Shown: piece after piece, positions 1-9,655 of the stretch | Layout of the letters: each line of letters opens with the position of its first letter | Position numbering within the stretch: the stretch's first letter is position 1 | NCBI RefSeq assembly: GCF_037126465.1 | Contig: NC_088203.1 | Coordinates: 97,278,668-97,342,667, forward strand | Length of the DNA: 64,000 nt | DNA from: Ornithodoros turicata | Taxonomy: Eukaryota; Arthropoda; Arachnida; Ixodida; Argasidae | Reading direction: 5' to 3' | Notes under the pieces: generated by a model | The model's database searches: none | Told to the model about the DNA's origin: nothing | Seen by the model: only the letters and a program-made list of their open reading frames with translations | Translations under genes and position numbers: made by a program

Positions 1-107
1 GCACATAAAAAAAATGCTTCAGAGATGGTCGAAGTTACGTCCGTAACTCATTTGCAACATAACTTCGACCATCTCTGAAGGATTTTTTTTTTTTTTTTTG
101 ATGTGCT
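1..107. repeat. Small foldback (inverted-repeat) element
   Basis: A perfect 21-bp inverted repeat (17-37 against 60-80) surrounds a 22-nt loop. The outer A-rich and T-rich flanks (GCACAT-A-tract at 1-14, T-tract-GATGTGC at 82-106) continue the pairing imperfectly. The structure begins at the window edge, so its left end may be cut. No coding capacity. Confidence 0.6.
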
Positions 108-113
108 GTGTTA

Positions 114-759
114 AGGCTGGTTTAGAGTCCGACGTAGCACTCGCCCATCGGCGCCCACGTTGCGCGCCGACAGCCAGCGTTCGCTACGCCACGCTTCCTC
201 ATCCTACCGGGATCATAGTCCGACGCGATTCGGCGCAGCGCAACGAAAACAGCACCGGAGCTTTTCACATTTCGTAGTGGGAAAGCAGTCATATCTGCAC
301 CCGCGTGCTGGAATCCGACTAAAGACAATCCGTGTTCTTATCGTTGGCACTGTTATGTTTTTTATTACTGTAATACGTTTGGTACCCCCAAACATGAACA
401 CCGAATTAAATAAGAAAGTCGCACACCTTCCCAGCTGTTCTCGTTCTTTTGCTTGCCTCTCTAGTCCATCCTTCGTTTATTATATAGGCACGGATATTCC
501 TTTCCAGTTTCGATCAAAAGCTCAATGGGCGACGCCATGTTGAGAAATGCGAGTCCTACGCCGTGCACAGCTCGCTGGCCAGCGCTAGATGTAGAGCATT
601 GTTCTACTGCCCCGACGGCAGCTAGCGTAGTCGCGCGTAGACGCCGCGCCGCGCTTCGCCGAGAGTCGTCGGACTATGAACCCACCAGCGGCGGCTCGCG
701 ATGCTCGGCGGTGCGCCGCGCGTAGTTACGCCCCGCTTCGTCGGACTCTAAACCAGCCT
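114..759. mobile_element. PIF/Harbinger-type MITE with TTA target duplication
   Basis: Terminal inverted repeats of about 21 bp (AGGCTGGTTTAGAGTCCGAC at 114-133 and its complement ending at 759) enclose 646 bp. The trinucleotide TTA flanks both ends (111-113 and 760-762), which is the TWA target preference known for PIF/Harbinger transposons. The interior is rich in GTCGGAC and GCGCC motifs and has no transposase, so this is a non-autonomous copy. ORFs inside it are short and unlike known proteins. Confidence 0.7.
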
Positions 760-789
760 TTAGGGACTTCCCTTTGCCATGTAATCCGG

Positions 790-1465
790 TTCAGTCGACC
801 TGGCGATCGGTGTCCGTTACGTCATCAGCGAGCCCTTCCCATAATGCCCGCGAAATTCCGGATTCTCGGAGGAAAGCAAGCATGGCGACGGAAGCAAGCG
901 ATGTTCCCGCTACCCTTTCGAACCCACCGCGATGCGTATGGACGGATGAAAGCACTAAATTAATGTTGTCCATTATTCGGGAATTAGACATCGCATCGGA
1001 GCTGGATTCGAAGCGGCAGCGGAACCAAGTTATGTTTCAGACTGTGGAACGAAAAATGGCAGAGGAGACTCCGCGAAAAGCCTGTAAAACGCGTTTATAA
1101 GACACTTCGTAAATAAATATACTGCGAAAATAAAATATATTTACTTCCGAGATAACATTTTAACGACGTGGCGGCGCTGCTGCTGGCGAGTAAGGTCGAC
1201 TGAATTTCGGGAGCGCTAAGGCGCCTTATCTAGTTGCCATGTAAGCCGTGGACGGTCGACGCTCCCGATCAGTCGACTGGGGACTTCAGTCGACGTTCGC
1301 GCCCATGTAAACGCAGTTATTGTCGACTGAACAACCCCTTCCTAGCGACCTCCCTCCTCTGCGTCGACCTCCCTTTTCAGTCGACGTAGGCTGGTTTACA
1401 TGAAGAAGGGAGGTCGACCTATCTGGCTAGGTCGACCTTTGTCGCCTTCATGTAAACGCGCATGA
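790..1465. repeat. GTCGAC/CATGTAA-rich Harbinger-like terminal region
   Basis: Ten copies of the palindrome GTCGAC lie between 794 and 1436 (starts 794, 1195, 1255, 1272, 1289, 1322, 1363, 1380, 1413, 1431). CATGTAA or its complement recurs at about 780, 1239, 1304, 1397 and 1450. A terminus-like GGCTGGTTTACATG starts at 1389 and shares its first ten bases with the TIR of the MITE at 114-759. Clustered short direct and inverted motifs are typical of transposase-binding subterminal DNA. Clean outer ends were not found, so boundaries are approximate. Confidence 0.5.
882..1100 (+). pseudogene. Truncated Myb/SANT-like DNA-binding protein (Harbinger-associated type)
   Basis: The frame opens at 774, but the ATG at 882 (MATEASDVP) is a better start and gives 72 residues. 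The segment RCVWTDESTKLMLSII followed by SKRQRNQVMFQTVERKM matches the first half of the Myb/SANT-like domain, with the tryptophan and leucine spacing of its first helix. In PIF/Harbinger elements such a protein is the second transposon gene and binds the termini. Here the domain stops early at TAA (1098-1100), well short of the usual 80-90 residues plus C-terminal region. AATAAA signals follow at 1112-1117 and 1129-1134. It lies next to a Harbinger-type MITE and within GTCGAC-rich DNA, so a degenerate transposon gene is more likely than a host gene. Confidence 0.5.
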
Positions 1466-1546
1466 GAGGAGTGATACGGCGAGCGACTCCAAACACATGA
1501 AGAAAAAAAAAAAGCAAAAACGAAATACAAAACAAAGATCGTGAAA

Positions 1547-1739
1547 CATACCGCGATAAGGTAGATGGGTAGAAAACCAGCGAACCGGTAGAGAAGCACG
1601 AAGGCAGTTGCCTCAGTACAGGAGCCGCCGATATTTCGAACAGAGACTGTTCTTCTTCTGGACCCAGAAGAAGAACAGTCTCTGTTCGAAATATCGGCAG
1701 CTGCTGTCCTGAGGCAACTCCCTTCATACCGCGATAAGG
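1547..1739. repeat. Near-perfect foldback hairpin flanked by 15-bp direct repeats
   Basis: The arms 1606-1661 and 1664-1719 pair around a 2-nt loop with only three mismatches (1617/1708, 1622/1703, 1626/1699). The innermost 35 bp (1627-1661) are perfect. CATACCGCGATAAGG is found directly repeated at 1547-1561 and 1725-1739, so the hairpin sits between direct repeats. No ORF of its own. Confidence 0.75.
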
Positions 1740-2142
1740 GTTCCATACATCGCCTATGACGTTTTTCTGGGACGTTAAAAGTGATGGCGGAGATATCAAC
1801 GTCGCTGACGCTCTTTTGCCGACCACTTGCGGTTGACAGTAGGTGACGGCGGTCAAATAGTTACGGCCGTAGCGCGCGCTGTGAATACTTTTGTGCTTCA
1901 TCGGTGCCTCGAACACACCATGTGGGCATCTTGCTTTAATATCAAAATTGCGATGTGCTCCTGAGAATCAATAATTAAAAAGTGAATTGAAATATCTCTG
2001 TTAATTAGTCCCCTAGCTGAGCAAAACGGTTCCCTAGTAGCAGCCCCGTCGAGCAATCCAATGATAAAAGCACAAGCCTCCTCAGGCAACTCCCCTTTTT
2101 ATGAAATTTGTTGCAGATAAAAAGAAACACCCTGTATACGTG
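1740..2142. other. Unassigned DNA; possible element end at about 2133
   Basis: No gene recognised. A CACCCTGTA terminus at about 2125-2134, read on the minus strand as TACAGGGTGTTTC, looks like the end of another CAGGGTG-type element whose other end was not found. CCTCAGGCAACTCC at about 2078 repeats a motif in the adjacent foldback. Confidence 0.3.
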
Positions 2143-2144
2143 TA

Positions 2145-2788
2145 TAGGGTGCGTCATTAAAAACTGACCAGAATTTTTTTAAACAAAGCTGTGAGAGCAG
2201 CATAGACGTTGTTTTTGCAGTTGAGTTCTACGGCCAGGCGGACATCCTCTGAAGAGAGTATGTAACTACCAGATGACTAATTACCTGAAATTCATTAATT
2301 AATTTTTTAATTAGGGAATTTCGAGCAAAAGCGAGATAGCAGATTGAGAGACTTTCCTCGTTTAACACCTTTCCACGTTTAAAAAATCCTTTATCTATCT
2401 CCACCGCTCCAAATCACGTGGCCTCTGACGTGAAATGAGCGCTGTACTCCCCGCGTTCCAGGTCGCCGCGGTTTCGGTTTCGGCTCATTTGCATACCGAA
2501 ATTCGTGGATGGATGGATATTTTAGCGCATGTGCGTGTTTCAGGATTTTTTTAAACGTGGAAAGGTGTCCAACGAGGATAGTCTCTCAATCTGCTATCTC
2601 GCTTTTGCCCGAAATTCCCAAATTAAAAAATTAATTAATGAACTTCAGGTAATTAGTCATCTGGTAGTTACATGCTCTCTTCCAGAGGATGTCCGCCAGG
2701 CCGTAGAACTGAACTGCAAAAACAACATCTATGCTGCTCTCACTGCTTTTTTATAAAAATTGCGGTCAGTTTTTAATGACGCACCCTG
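2145..2788. mobile_element. Long-TIR MITE, TA target duplication (CAGGGTGCGTC family)
   Basis: The two halves are inverted copies of each other over roughly 240 bp each: the left from 2145, the right ending at 2788, with termini YAGGGTGCGTCATTAAAAAC. TA flanks both sides (2143-2144, 2789-2790), as expected of Tc1/mariner-type insertion. The central 2400-2520 is unpaired. The ORF at 2529-2756 lies in one arm and shows no known domain. Confidence 0.75.
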
Positions 2789-2792
2789 TATA

Positions 2793-3669
2793 CAGGGTGT
2801 CCCAGAAAACGTTTCATTGAATTATAATAAAAAAACTACACCACCTAGAGTCATGCGGTCAACGGTATTTGTTCTTACTGGGTTTTTGCCACCTCCTCAT
2901 GTGAATGTCGTGTAACGTATGTTTAATTATGTAAATTTTTGCGAGCTCATGTCGGAAAGTTGCCTAGTAAGGGTCACTTTTTTACCCCACCAATCTGTAG
3001 AGCGTGTCTAATTTACTCACATTAATGATAATTGACAGGGATATTCAGGAGCTATCCCATCGAAAAAAATAGCCGAACATCATGCTCTACGAAGGTCGAA
3101 CAGAATAGCGCACGATAAATTTTTCAGCGCAATCTGTGTCAGTCCGACGAAAGGAGGTTGTAAACCCAGCCCACCCCGGCATCGCAGAAAGAGGTAACGC
3201 AGGCATGGCTTATCACGTCCGACTTTTGCTGGGATAATGCTTTCCCTCTCCCAATTTTAGGAACTGTTACTTTTTCTACTATCACTCTGTGGGCTGGCTT
3301 CGGAACCTCCTTTCGTCGGACTGCGAGCGATTGCGCTCAGAAAGACATCGCGCGTTATGGTCCGGTGCTCCGAAAAGCATGATATTCGGCTGTTTTTTCC
3401 GATGGGATAGCTCGTGAATATCACTGTCAATTATCATGAATTTGAGTGAATTCGGCACGCTCTTCATATTGGTGGAGTAAAAAAGTCACCTTCCCTTGGC
3501 AAATTTCTGAGTTCAGTTCGCAAATATTTGCATAATTAAGCTTGGGGTACATGACATTAACTTTACAAGGTGGCAAAAACCTAATAAGAACAAATGCCGT
3601 TGACCGCGTGATTCTAGGTGGCGTAGTTTTTTTACTATAATTCAATGACACGTTTTCTGGGACTCCCTG
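2793..3669. mobile_element. Long-TIR MITE, TA target duplication (CAGGGTGTCCCAG family)
   Basis: An 877-bp inverted-repeat element. Terminal CAGGGTGTCCCAGAAAACG at 2793 is mirrored at 3669, and pairing continues through most of both arms, about 370 bp each, including CCGACGAAAGGAGGTT and its complement. TA dinucleotides at 2791-2792 and 3670-3671 are the putative target duplication. It abuts the preceding MITE with only the two TA duplications between. The arms are visibly diverged, so it is not recent. Confidence 0.75.
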
Positions 3670-3711
3670 TATGTGTGTGTGTGGATCATACTGAAGATTG
3701 GAAGGTATAGG

Positions 3712-4178
3712 CAGGGTGTTCAAAATTAAGCTTTCATTAGCACCTTATAAAGAGGCGAACAAAAGGAAACTGGTGCTACTTTTTCTGTTCCTTGAGTAAG
3801 AAACAGGTGCTACATAATTAGCAGCACCTGTTTCTTACAACGTCGAGACTGGGAGGTGACACGGGTTCGAATCCTGTCACCGGCTGTGCTGTCTGAGGTT
3901 TTCCCTGGGTTTTCCGAAGACTTTCTAGACGAATGTCGGCACAGTTCCCCTTGAAGTCGGCCCAAGACGCATACTAACACCCCTGTCCCCCACTCCTTCC
4001 TGCTGTCCTCTCTCCATCTGTCCACATCTGTACGCCGCTCATAGCCACAGTTGCTTCGCGGCGCTAACACGGAATAAAAAAAAAACCTGTTTCTTACAGA
4101 AGTAGCGTAAAGTTATCCGGTTTCCTGTCATCGCTGTGTTTGCGTAGCGCTCGTGAAAGCTTAATTTTGAACACCCTG
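3712..4178. mobile_element. MITE (CAGGGTGTTCAAAATTAAGC family) carrying a nested SINE
   Basis: The terminal CAGGGTGTTCAAAATTAAGC at 3712 and its complement ending at 4178 define the element. TA follows the right end (4179-4180); the left flank lacks a clean TA. The interior has a hairpin around 3796-3837 built from GTAAGAAACAGGTGCT. A SINE sits inside between 14-bp duplications of this interior sequence, so the MITE is older than the SINE. Confidence 0.7.
3840..4084 (+). mobile_element. 5'-truncated tRNA-derived SINE, tail type A
   Basis: A pol III B box (GGTTCGAATCC, 3864-3874) is followed by a body containing GGTTTTCCCTGGGTTTTCCG and by a tail ending GCTTCGCGGCGCTAACACGG plus an A-tract. 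A 14-bp target duplication ACCTGTTTCTTACA flanks it (3826-3839 and 4085-4098). The A box is missing, so the copy is 5' truncated. The same family appears full length at 28618-28915. Confidence 0.8.
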
Positions 4179-4180
4179 TA

Positions 4181-5446
4181 TACGAGAAAACGCAGCATCC
4201 GCATGTTTCAGACCAACCAGAAAGTGACAGCATACACAAAACAATACTTCTTGCTACCGATGAGTATGGTAACGCTGTGCTGATGCCTGTTACTGTAACG
4301 AATACTTACATATCTTGAGCACGTGCAGCATAGGGCCTGAAGTGTGCTGCCGACTTGGGACTTCAATATCGGGTTAGCTCATTAGGATAAGACCCACACA
4401 TAAGAAACCAGTTTCAAAGTTTGCTTCCAAGGCTTGTTTATCGCCCCGTGTTTTGCAATGATTTCCATGTCATGTTGTTAACGAGTCTCTTCTAAACGAT
4501 TATATTTACCATATTTCATCATATATGGCATTATTTCTGCCATGTCTCAATTCGAAGTGTCTTTCTTATCTGATTATTTCATACCTGCTTGATTGCATAG
4601 TACGGCTTCGTGCCACTATTGTTCCTTGTGAGATGATGGTATGCTCCGTCCCGCTTCTACAATAACGTCGTTAGGATAGCAGTGCGAAGAAAGTAATAAA
4701 GCCATAATGATGTGACAGTCCTCTGTGACAGAAGGCACTGGACGCCATGCAATGTTTTGTTAGCCTACTGGACAGCCAGTTCGAGATTTATCATGGTTAT
4801 TTCGCTCTGGGCTATAAGCGTACGTTGTCATCGCACAACGAGTTCGAGAGCAACGTGTGTTTGTCGCGTATAGAAGCTCTGACAAAGTCTAACATTATAG
4901 AACTCAAGTCCTGCCACTAATTTATTCGTATCTGAAGAGCATTCGCACCAAAAGATTTCACGTGCACAGCAGAACGTTTCTACCACGCAAAGTAATTAAC
5001 ATTCCCTTAATGAGTTTCTGCCCCTATTGTCGCCCAGAACATGTGCTGTATCGTTGACATTCAAAGAATAACGTGGAGACGTCAGTGTGGGTTATTATGG
5101 TTGTAGTTCGGCTAATGAGGGTTGAAATGTGGTCGGCTGGGTCGCAGCTCAAAAAGAGAAACACGCCTTCCATTAACTTTTTTTTTTTTTTACTTCTGTC
5201 TCGGACAAAAAAATAAAGACGATATTGCGCGATGTGAAAACGTGGACGTACCGGGGAAGGATATCTAAGAAATAGGCAAAGAGAATGCGGGCTAGTATAC
5301 TACACTCCACAAATTCTAGTTAAGTGTACGGTATGTAAACTAAGACTAGAGTTCAATTTCTCTTCTTTTTTCTTCTTCTTCCAAACAAACTAGAGCCATT
5401 CTAGACTATACCATACCGGAAATTGGGGCAGTTGAAAGATGTCAAA
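4181..5446. other. Unassigned DNA, no gene seen
   Basis: No long ORF, RNA gene or bounded repeat was recognised. A T-tract lies at about 5179-5190. Confidence 0.4.
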
Positions 5447-5772
5447 ATGACAATGAAAAAATGGCTAGGAAGCAAGCGAGCTGGTGAAGATGATGCATAA
5501 TGTAAAAACCCCGAGACCAGGGAACACGAAGGGACAGACACAGCACGAAGTCTCAATTTGAGACTTCGTGTTGTGTCTGTCCCTTCGTGTTCCCTGGTCT
5601 CGGGGTTTTTACATTATGCATCATCTTCACCAGCTCGCTTGCTTCCTAGCCATTTTTTCATTGTCATATCCTCATGCAAGCTTCGTCCCTCATACTCAAC
5701 ATCTGCTTTTTGAGACTTCGTGTTGTGTCTGTCCCTTCGTGTTCCCTGGTCTCGGGGTGTTTTACATTATAC
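5447..5772. repeat. 221-bp near-perfect palindrome plus a third arm copy
   Basis: Positions 5447-5556 pair with 5558-5667 around a single central base (5557), with one mismatch (5543/5571). A third, partial copy of the right arm follows directly at 5711-5772 after a 43-bp spacer. GTCAAAATGAC occurs immediately outside both ends (5441-5451, 5773-5783) and may be an 11-bp target duplication, although it overlaps the palindrome arm by a few bases. The same arm sequence recurs at 59946-60105, so this is a dispersed family. Confidence 0.85.
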
Positions 5773-5783
5773 GTCAAAATGAC

Positions 5784-7270
5784 GTCCGCTATCATAGAAT
5801 AGATTCTGCGCGCATTTTCCAGATTTAGTTGATACAACTTTGGATCAAACTTTTTAACATCCACGCGCGTGTTATAATAACCTGCCCAGACTGCATGGAT
5901 TACGGTGGGAATATTACCGGGCAGTGGAAATTAGGGTTGCCCCGGTGACGGCTTCTTCTTTCTCGCAGTGCCATAATTCCCAGCATAATTGACATCTCGC
6001 GTAAGTAGGCTCGCATAACACGGTCAAAGCCAGGCACGCTGCAGGGAAGCACGGAAGGCTTTCCAGGTAACAAATGAAGTGAACGTTGACGTGCGTATCG
6101 AGTTTGCGCAATCCGTTCTTCGTTTTACTTGTCGTACACTGCATTACGCATGTCGCGTGTTCACAGTACCCTTTTTTGACTTGTCACCTTTCCTCGATTG
6201 AAGACGGCTTTTCATTTCATTCGTTCAATTCCTGTCAAGTGCGTGTTACATGTTACGTGTTACTGTCTAAATATCCTCCCCGCTGAACTCTCTACTGGTA
6301 ATATTGAATAATTAATTCTCGGCACGTACGGCGCTGTAGGCTTTGTTCGGAATTCTTTTTCTTCAGTGTCCCTGTCGTATTGTACAATTCATTGTAAAGG
6401 GCACAGAGAGATACGGTCTAACAAAGACAACAAATTTCTCATTATACAATGTCACAAAAGCGACAGTGAAAGCTGGATTCTAATACATTGTCGTCCTGAT
6501 CCAACTGCAGAACGTTAGACGTATTTACGGAGTATAGCTGCTGATAACTTTTTGTATTAACCGGTACCCCGTGTAAAATTGTATTGCTTTAGCTAAATTT
6601 GTTTCGAAGGCACGAGGGATTGATGTGCAGAAGGGGGAATATGTAAAGTTAAAATACTTTCCAGAAGGATATGCGAATGTAATATTTATTGCCGAACTGT
6701 TCCTGCGGTACTTTATCACGTTTTGTTACACGTGCCGTTACTCTAGCTTGAACAATAAGAACAGCTACCTGCGACTGGCCCTTTCTGCTCCTGGAAGATC
6801 GCCAAAGAAAACGCTAACCTAGTTAGAAGGACATGTATTTGATTAAATGCGCATACTAAAATGCATTTGATTTAAAATATCCTGCGCATAGAAGCACAGC
6901 AACATTTTAAATCGACGTCATCAGCAAGGCACTTCACAAAATATTCTGACAGGGACGGGTAAGTATCTTTATAAGCAGTGGTCCAGGTTTCTTTGTTTAT
7001 TGTTATTATTTTTTTTGTCATATCGGAGGGTACTTTTTAGTTGTTTTTTTTTTGTTCGAATTTGTTGTTTTTCGTCGTTGATCTTTTTACAGCTGAGCCA
7101 ATATGCGAAATTTGGGGAAAAAGCGACGGTCGTGAAACGATATACTGAGAAAACAAATGATAAGATGCCTTGCAAAAATGCTTGTTGCTTTGCGCAGAAC
7201 TTGCAGACGCCTATGTACTATGGCTTGCCGATGTCACAGGAACTCCCCTTCTTCGAGCCAAAAATCATAG
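5784..7270. other. Unassigned DNA, no gene seen
   Basis: Only short ORFs below 100 codons with no recognisable domain. No bounded repeat identified. Confidence 0.4.
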
Positions 7271-8331
7271 TAAGCGGATTGTGATCAGCGTATAACGTAA
7301 ATTTCCGGCCCCATAAGTACTGATGGAACCTTCTAACTCAAAAAATTATAGCAAGGGCCTCCCTCTCGATCCGGGCATAATTTCGTTCAGCATCCGTAAG
7401 AGTTTTCGATGCTCGTGCTATTGGCCTTTCTTTGCCATCGATCTCGTGGTATATGACTGCTCCGAGTCTTGTAGATGATGCGTCGGCGGCTAAGAAAATG
7501 GGCTTTGCAGGGTCAAAATGTGTCGATGTGTCCGCGGAAACCAGCATTTCCTTGGCCTTCTCAAACGCTTCTACACATGAACCGGTCCACTCCCAACATG
7601 CTTCTTTCTTCAACAAATCGTTCAGTGGTGAAATAACGTCGAACAGTGACTTCAAATACTTGCCATAATGTTGCACCATACCCAGAAAGGAACGTAGCTG
7701 AGAGACATTCGTCGGTGGTGGCATGTTGAGAACGGCAGGCACCTTTTTTGGAGACGGACGAAAATCACTTGCACTGACCACATGCCCTTGGTACTCCACT
7801 TCCGGTTGGACAAAAGCGCACTTTTGTCGTTTCAGCGTGAAGCCAAAATCTCGAAGCCGAGTCAAAACATATATCTGCAATAATGTCATCCAAGTAGCAG
7901 GCCACGGAGGGAATCCCTGCAATGACTTGCTCCATCGTACGCTGAAAAACTGCCGGGGCCGAGGCAATGCCAAAAGGCATGCGCGTGAACTCAAAAAGCT
8001 CCTTGTGCGTGTTGATCACCAGGACCTTCTTGGCCTCTTCATCCAGTTCCATTTGAAGATAGGCTTCGGATAAAACTAACTTTGAAAAACGCTGTCCACC
8101 ATTTAGTGTCTCCAGCAGCTCTTCCGGCCTAGGAAATGGATACTGTGCCACGGACAGTTGCGGGTTTACAGTTACACTGAAATCGCCTGAAATCACCAGC
8201 TTCATCATCGGTCTACAAGAAGCGGTGATGTCGCAACTCTCCACCAGAACACGGGCTGTAACAGCCTTCAGAAAGACCTGCGTTGATTTGGACTTCCAAA
8301 ACCGAGACCTCGTCAAGAATATCACGCTCAC
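7271..8331 (-). pseudogene. Ty3/gypsy retrotransposon pol fragment (reverse transcriptase-RNase H), degenerate
   Basis: Read from 8331 downward, the first frame holds the RT core: the TVNPQLSVAQYPFPRPEELL segment, the FTRMPFGIASAPAVFQR segment and the YLDD box at ORF residues 146-149. At about 7865-7880 roughly a dozen codons are missing and the frame shifts. The second frame (to 7338) carries the thumb, the connection (QLRSFLGMVQHYGKYL) and the RNase H start (FLAADASSTRLGAVIYH, NYARIEREALAIIF). A TGA at 7335-7337 then interrupts where family members have Gly, and similarity continues to about 7271. RT motif A reads KLVLSEAY where the family has LDLS, so the first catalytic aspartate is now valine. 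No gag, protease, integrase or LTR is visible nearby. This is an old, inactive fragment. Confidence 0.9.
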
Positions 8332-8334
8332 ACA

Positions 8335-8644
8335 ACACCACTCACTTCACAGATCACAAGGCAGTACTCGTCACTCACTCTAAAGTAGTTCTCCATATAC
8401 ATCAGCAATAAAAGTGCCAACATTCAGCTCACAACAGCTGTCGCTGAAATTCGCGTTACATAACCGTAACCGTCCTGTGATTTTTTTTGTTTCAATTCAT
8501 TTTTGAAACTAATATATTACTAGCTAATAATGTATCTATTAATCTTGCCATACAGTATAATAAACTAGTGAATAATCCATTCATAGCCAATTCGGAACTG
8601 TGCCGACAAACGCCGGCACAGTCGGCTGTTGTCACAGTGGAAGG
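8335..8644. other. Unassigned DNA with a small hairpin
   Basis: Nothing coding. A short hairpin CTGTGCCG / CGGCACAG lies at about 8598-8622. Confidence 0.3.
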
Positions 8645-8760
8645 TAACTGGGAATCAACAACAACAACAAACAAATCGTGACTATGACGTGGGGTGAATC
8701 ACCGCTGGGGAGCAGTACACTATCCCATTACACACGAAACTTAGATGTGAGATATATGAG
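8645..8760 (-). repeat. Retroposon 3' tail with (TTG)n end
   Basis: The minus strand reads GTGTAATGGGATAGTGTACT, then CAGCGGTGATTCACCCCACG, and ends in a TTG repeat at 8655-8670. The same unit is on the plus strand at 50335-50435, with more diverged relatives at 26735-26835 (minus), 49405-49500 (plus), 55535-55640 (minus) and 63395-63495 (plus). A simple-repeat 3' end on a conserved unit suggests a LINE or SINE 3' tail; the parent is not in the window. Confidence 0.5.
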
Positions 8761-9030
8761 AATAAAGTTACATGAGCTATGCAGAAGAAACAATTGGGAA
8801 TCAACAACAACAATCAATTGAGTGGGAATCAATTTAGATGGCCACACGGGGGGTGGCAAATCCGTAAGCCAAACCCTCTCTCTCATTGTCTCGCGGTACG
8901 GTCCCTTTTGTAGTCGGGCACCACCAAATTGTTTTTATTTCGTTTTCGAATATTTAACATAATTTGGTCGTTATTCTTACCAGAGATACAGGAGTAATAT
9001 TTCTTTACCCTACATCGCATTTGTTAATGG
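8761..9030. other. Unassigned DNA
   Basis: CAACAACAACAAT at about 8802-8814 repeats the simple-sequence end of the neighbouring tail. Otherwise nothing recognised. Confidence 0.3.
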
Positions 9031-9039
9031 GTCATTTAG

Positions 9040-9385
9040 GTAGGGCCATTTCAAGTTTCTGAGTAGGTAACGTTGCAATGCGGGATAAGTGGATGCCTCG
9101 TGCACTCGTCGTAAGTAGCGATAAGGGATACCGCGGAGGCGACTCGTAAAATGGAGCTCGCTTACCGCAATAAATGGTATCGTCTTGAGTTCTCTCTGGT
9201 CGGTATGTAACGCGGAACAATGTCGTCTGCGTTGTTTTATGGGGTTTTTGAAAAGAATTCCGAGGAGAACTCGCAGGCATTGAGTGCGATGCAGCAGTAA
9301 ACTTTAGCGAAGGACGCTTGAAAGCACTTTGACTGAGTGAAACGAAAGTGTCCTATCGGTTTATAGAGACGGTTGTTATACTGTA
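9040..9385. repeat. Diverged dispersed repeat shared with 62890-63120
   Basis: ATAAATGGTATCGT, CTCTCTGGTC and AGAGACGGTTGTT occur in the same order and approximate spacing here and at 62920-63121. No termini, coding potential or tail could be set. Confidence 0.4.
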
Positions 9386-9576
9386 ATACAGTAAAGCGTA
9401 AATTTAATTATAGAAGAACAGAGCGACATAGATGCAAAATGTTCCAAGAGCTGTTGAATTGCTACGTCATAGAACTGGTTTCTGCTATCACTGGCACTCT
9501 AAAGCAATCGCTACTAGAGCAACATTTTTAACCTCGCAAACATCAGAAATAAACAGAAGCCAATCTTAAATCAAGA

Positions 9577-9655
9577 AATGGTGGTGGTGGTGGTGACGAA
9601 ACTGGCTTGCCGTTGTTGGCCTCACGAATCTGGGCTGCGTCACGACTGTAGCCAG
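9577..9655 (-). repeat. SINE 3'-tail fragment, tail type B variant
   Basis: A GGTGGTGGTGGTG run followed by CTTGCCGTTGTTGGCCTCAC and GTCACGACTGTAGCC matches, with changes, the 3' tail of the minus-strand SINE at 21059-21320. Related scraps occur at 32549-32600, 46790-46860, 48165-48230 and 51720-51800. Confidence 0.5.

Noticed and set aside
7432..8073. Plus-strand ORFs over the gypsy fragment
   Set aside because: Antisense shadows of pol; the minus frames carry the RT and RNase H motifs.
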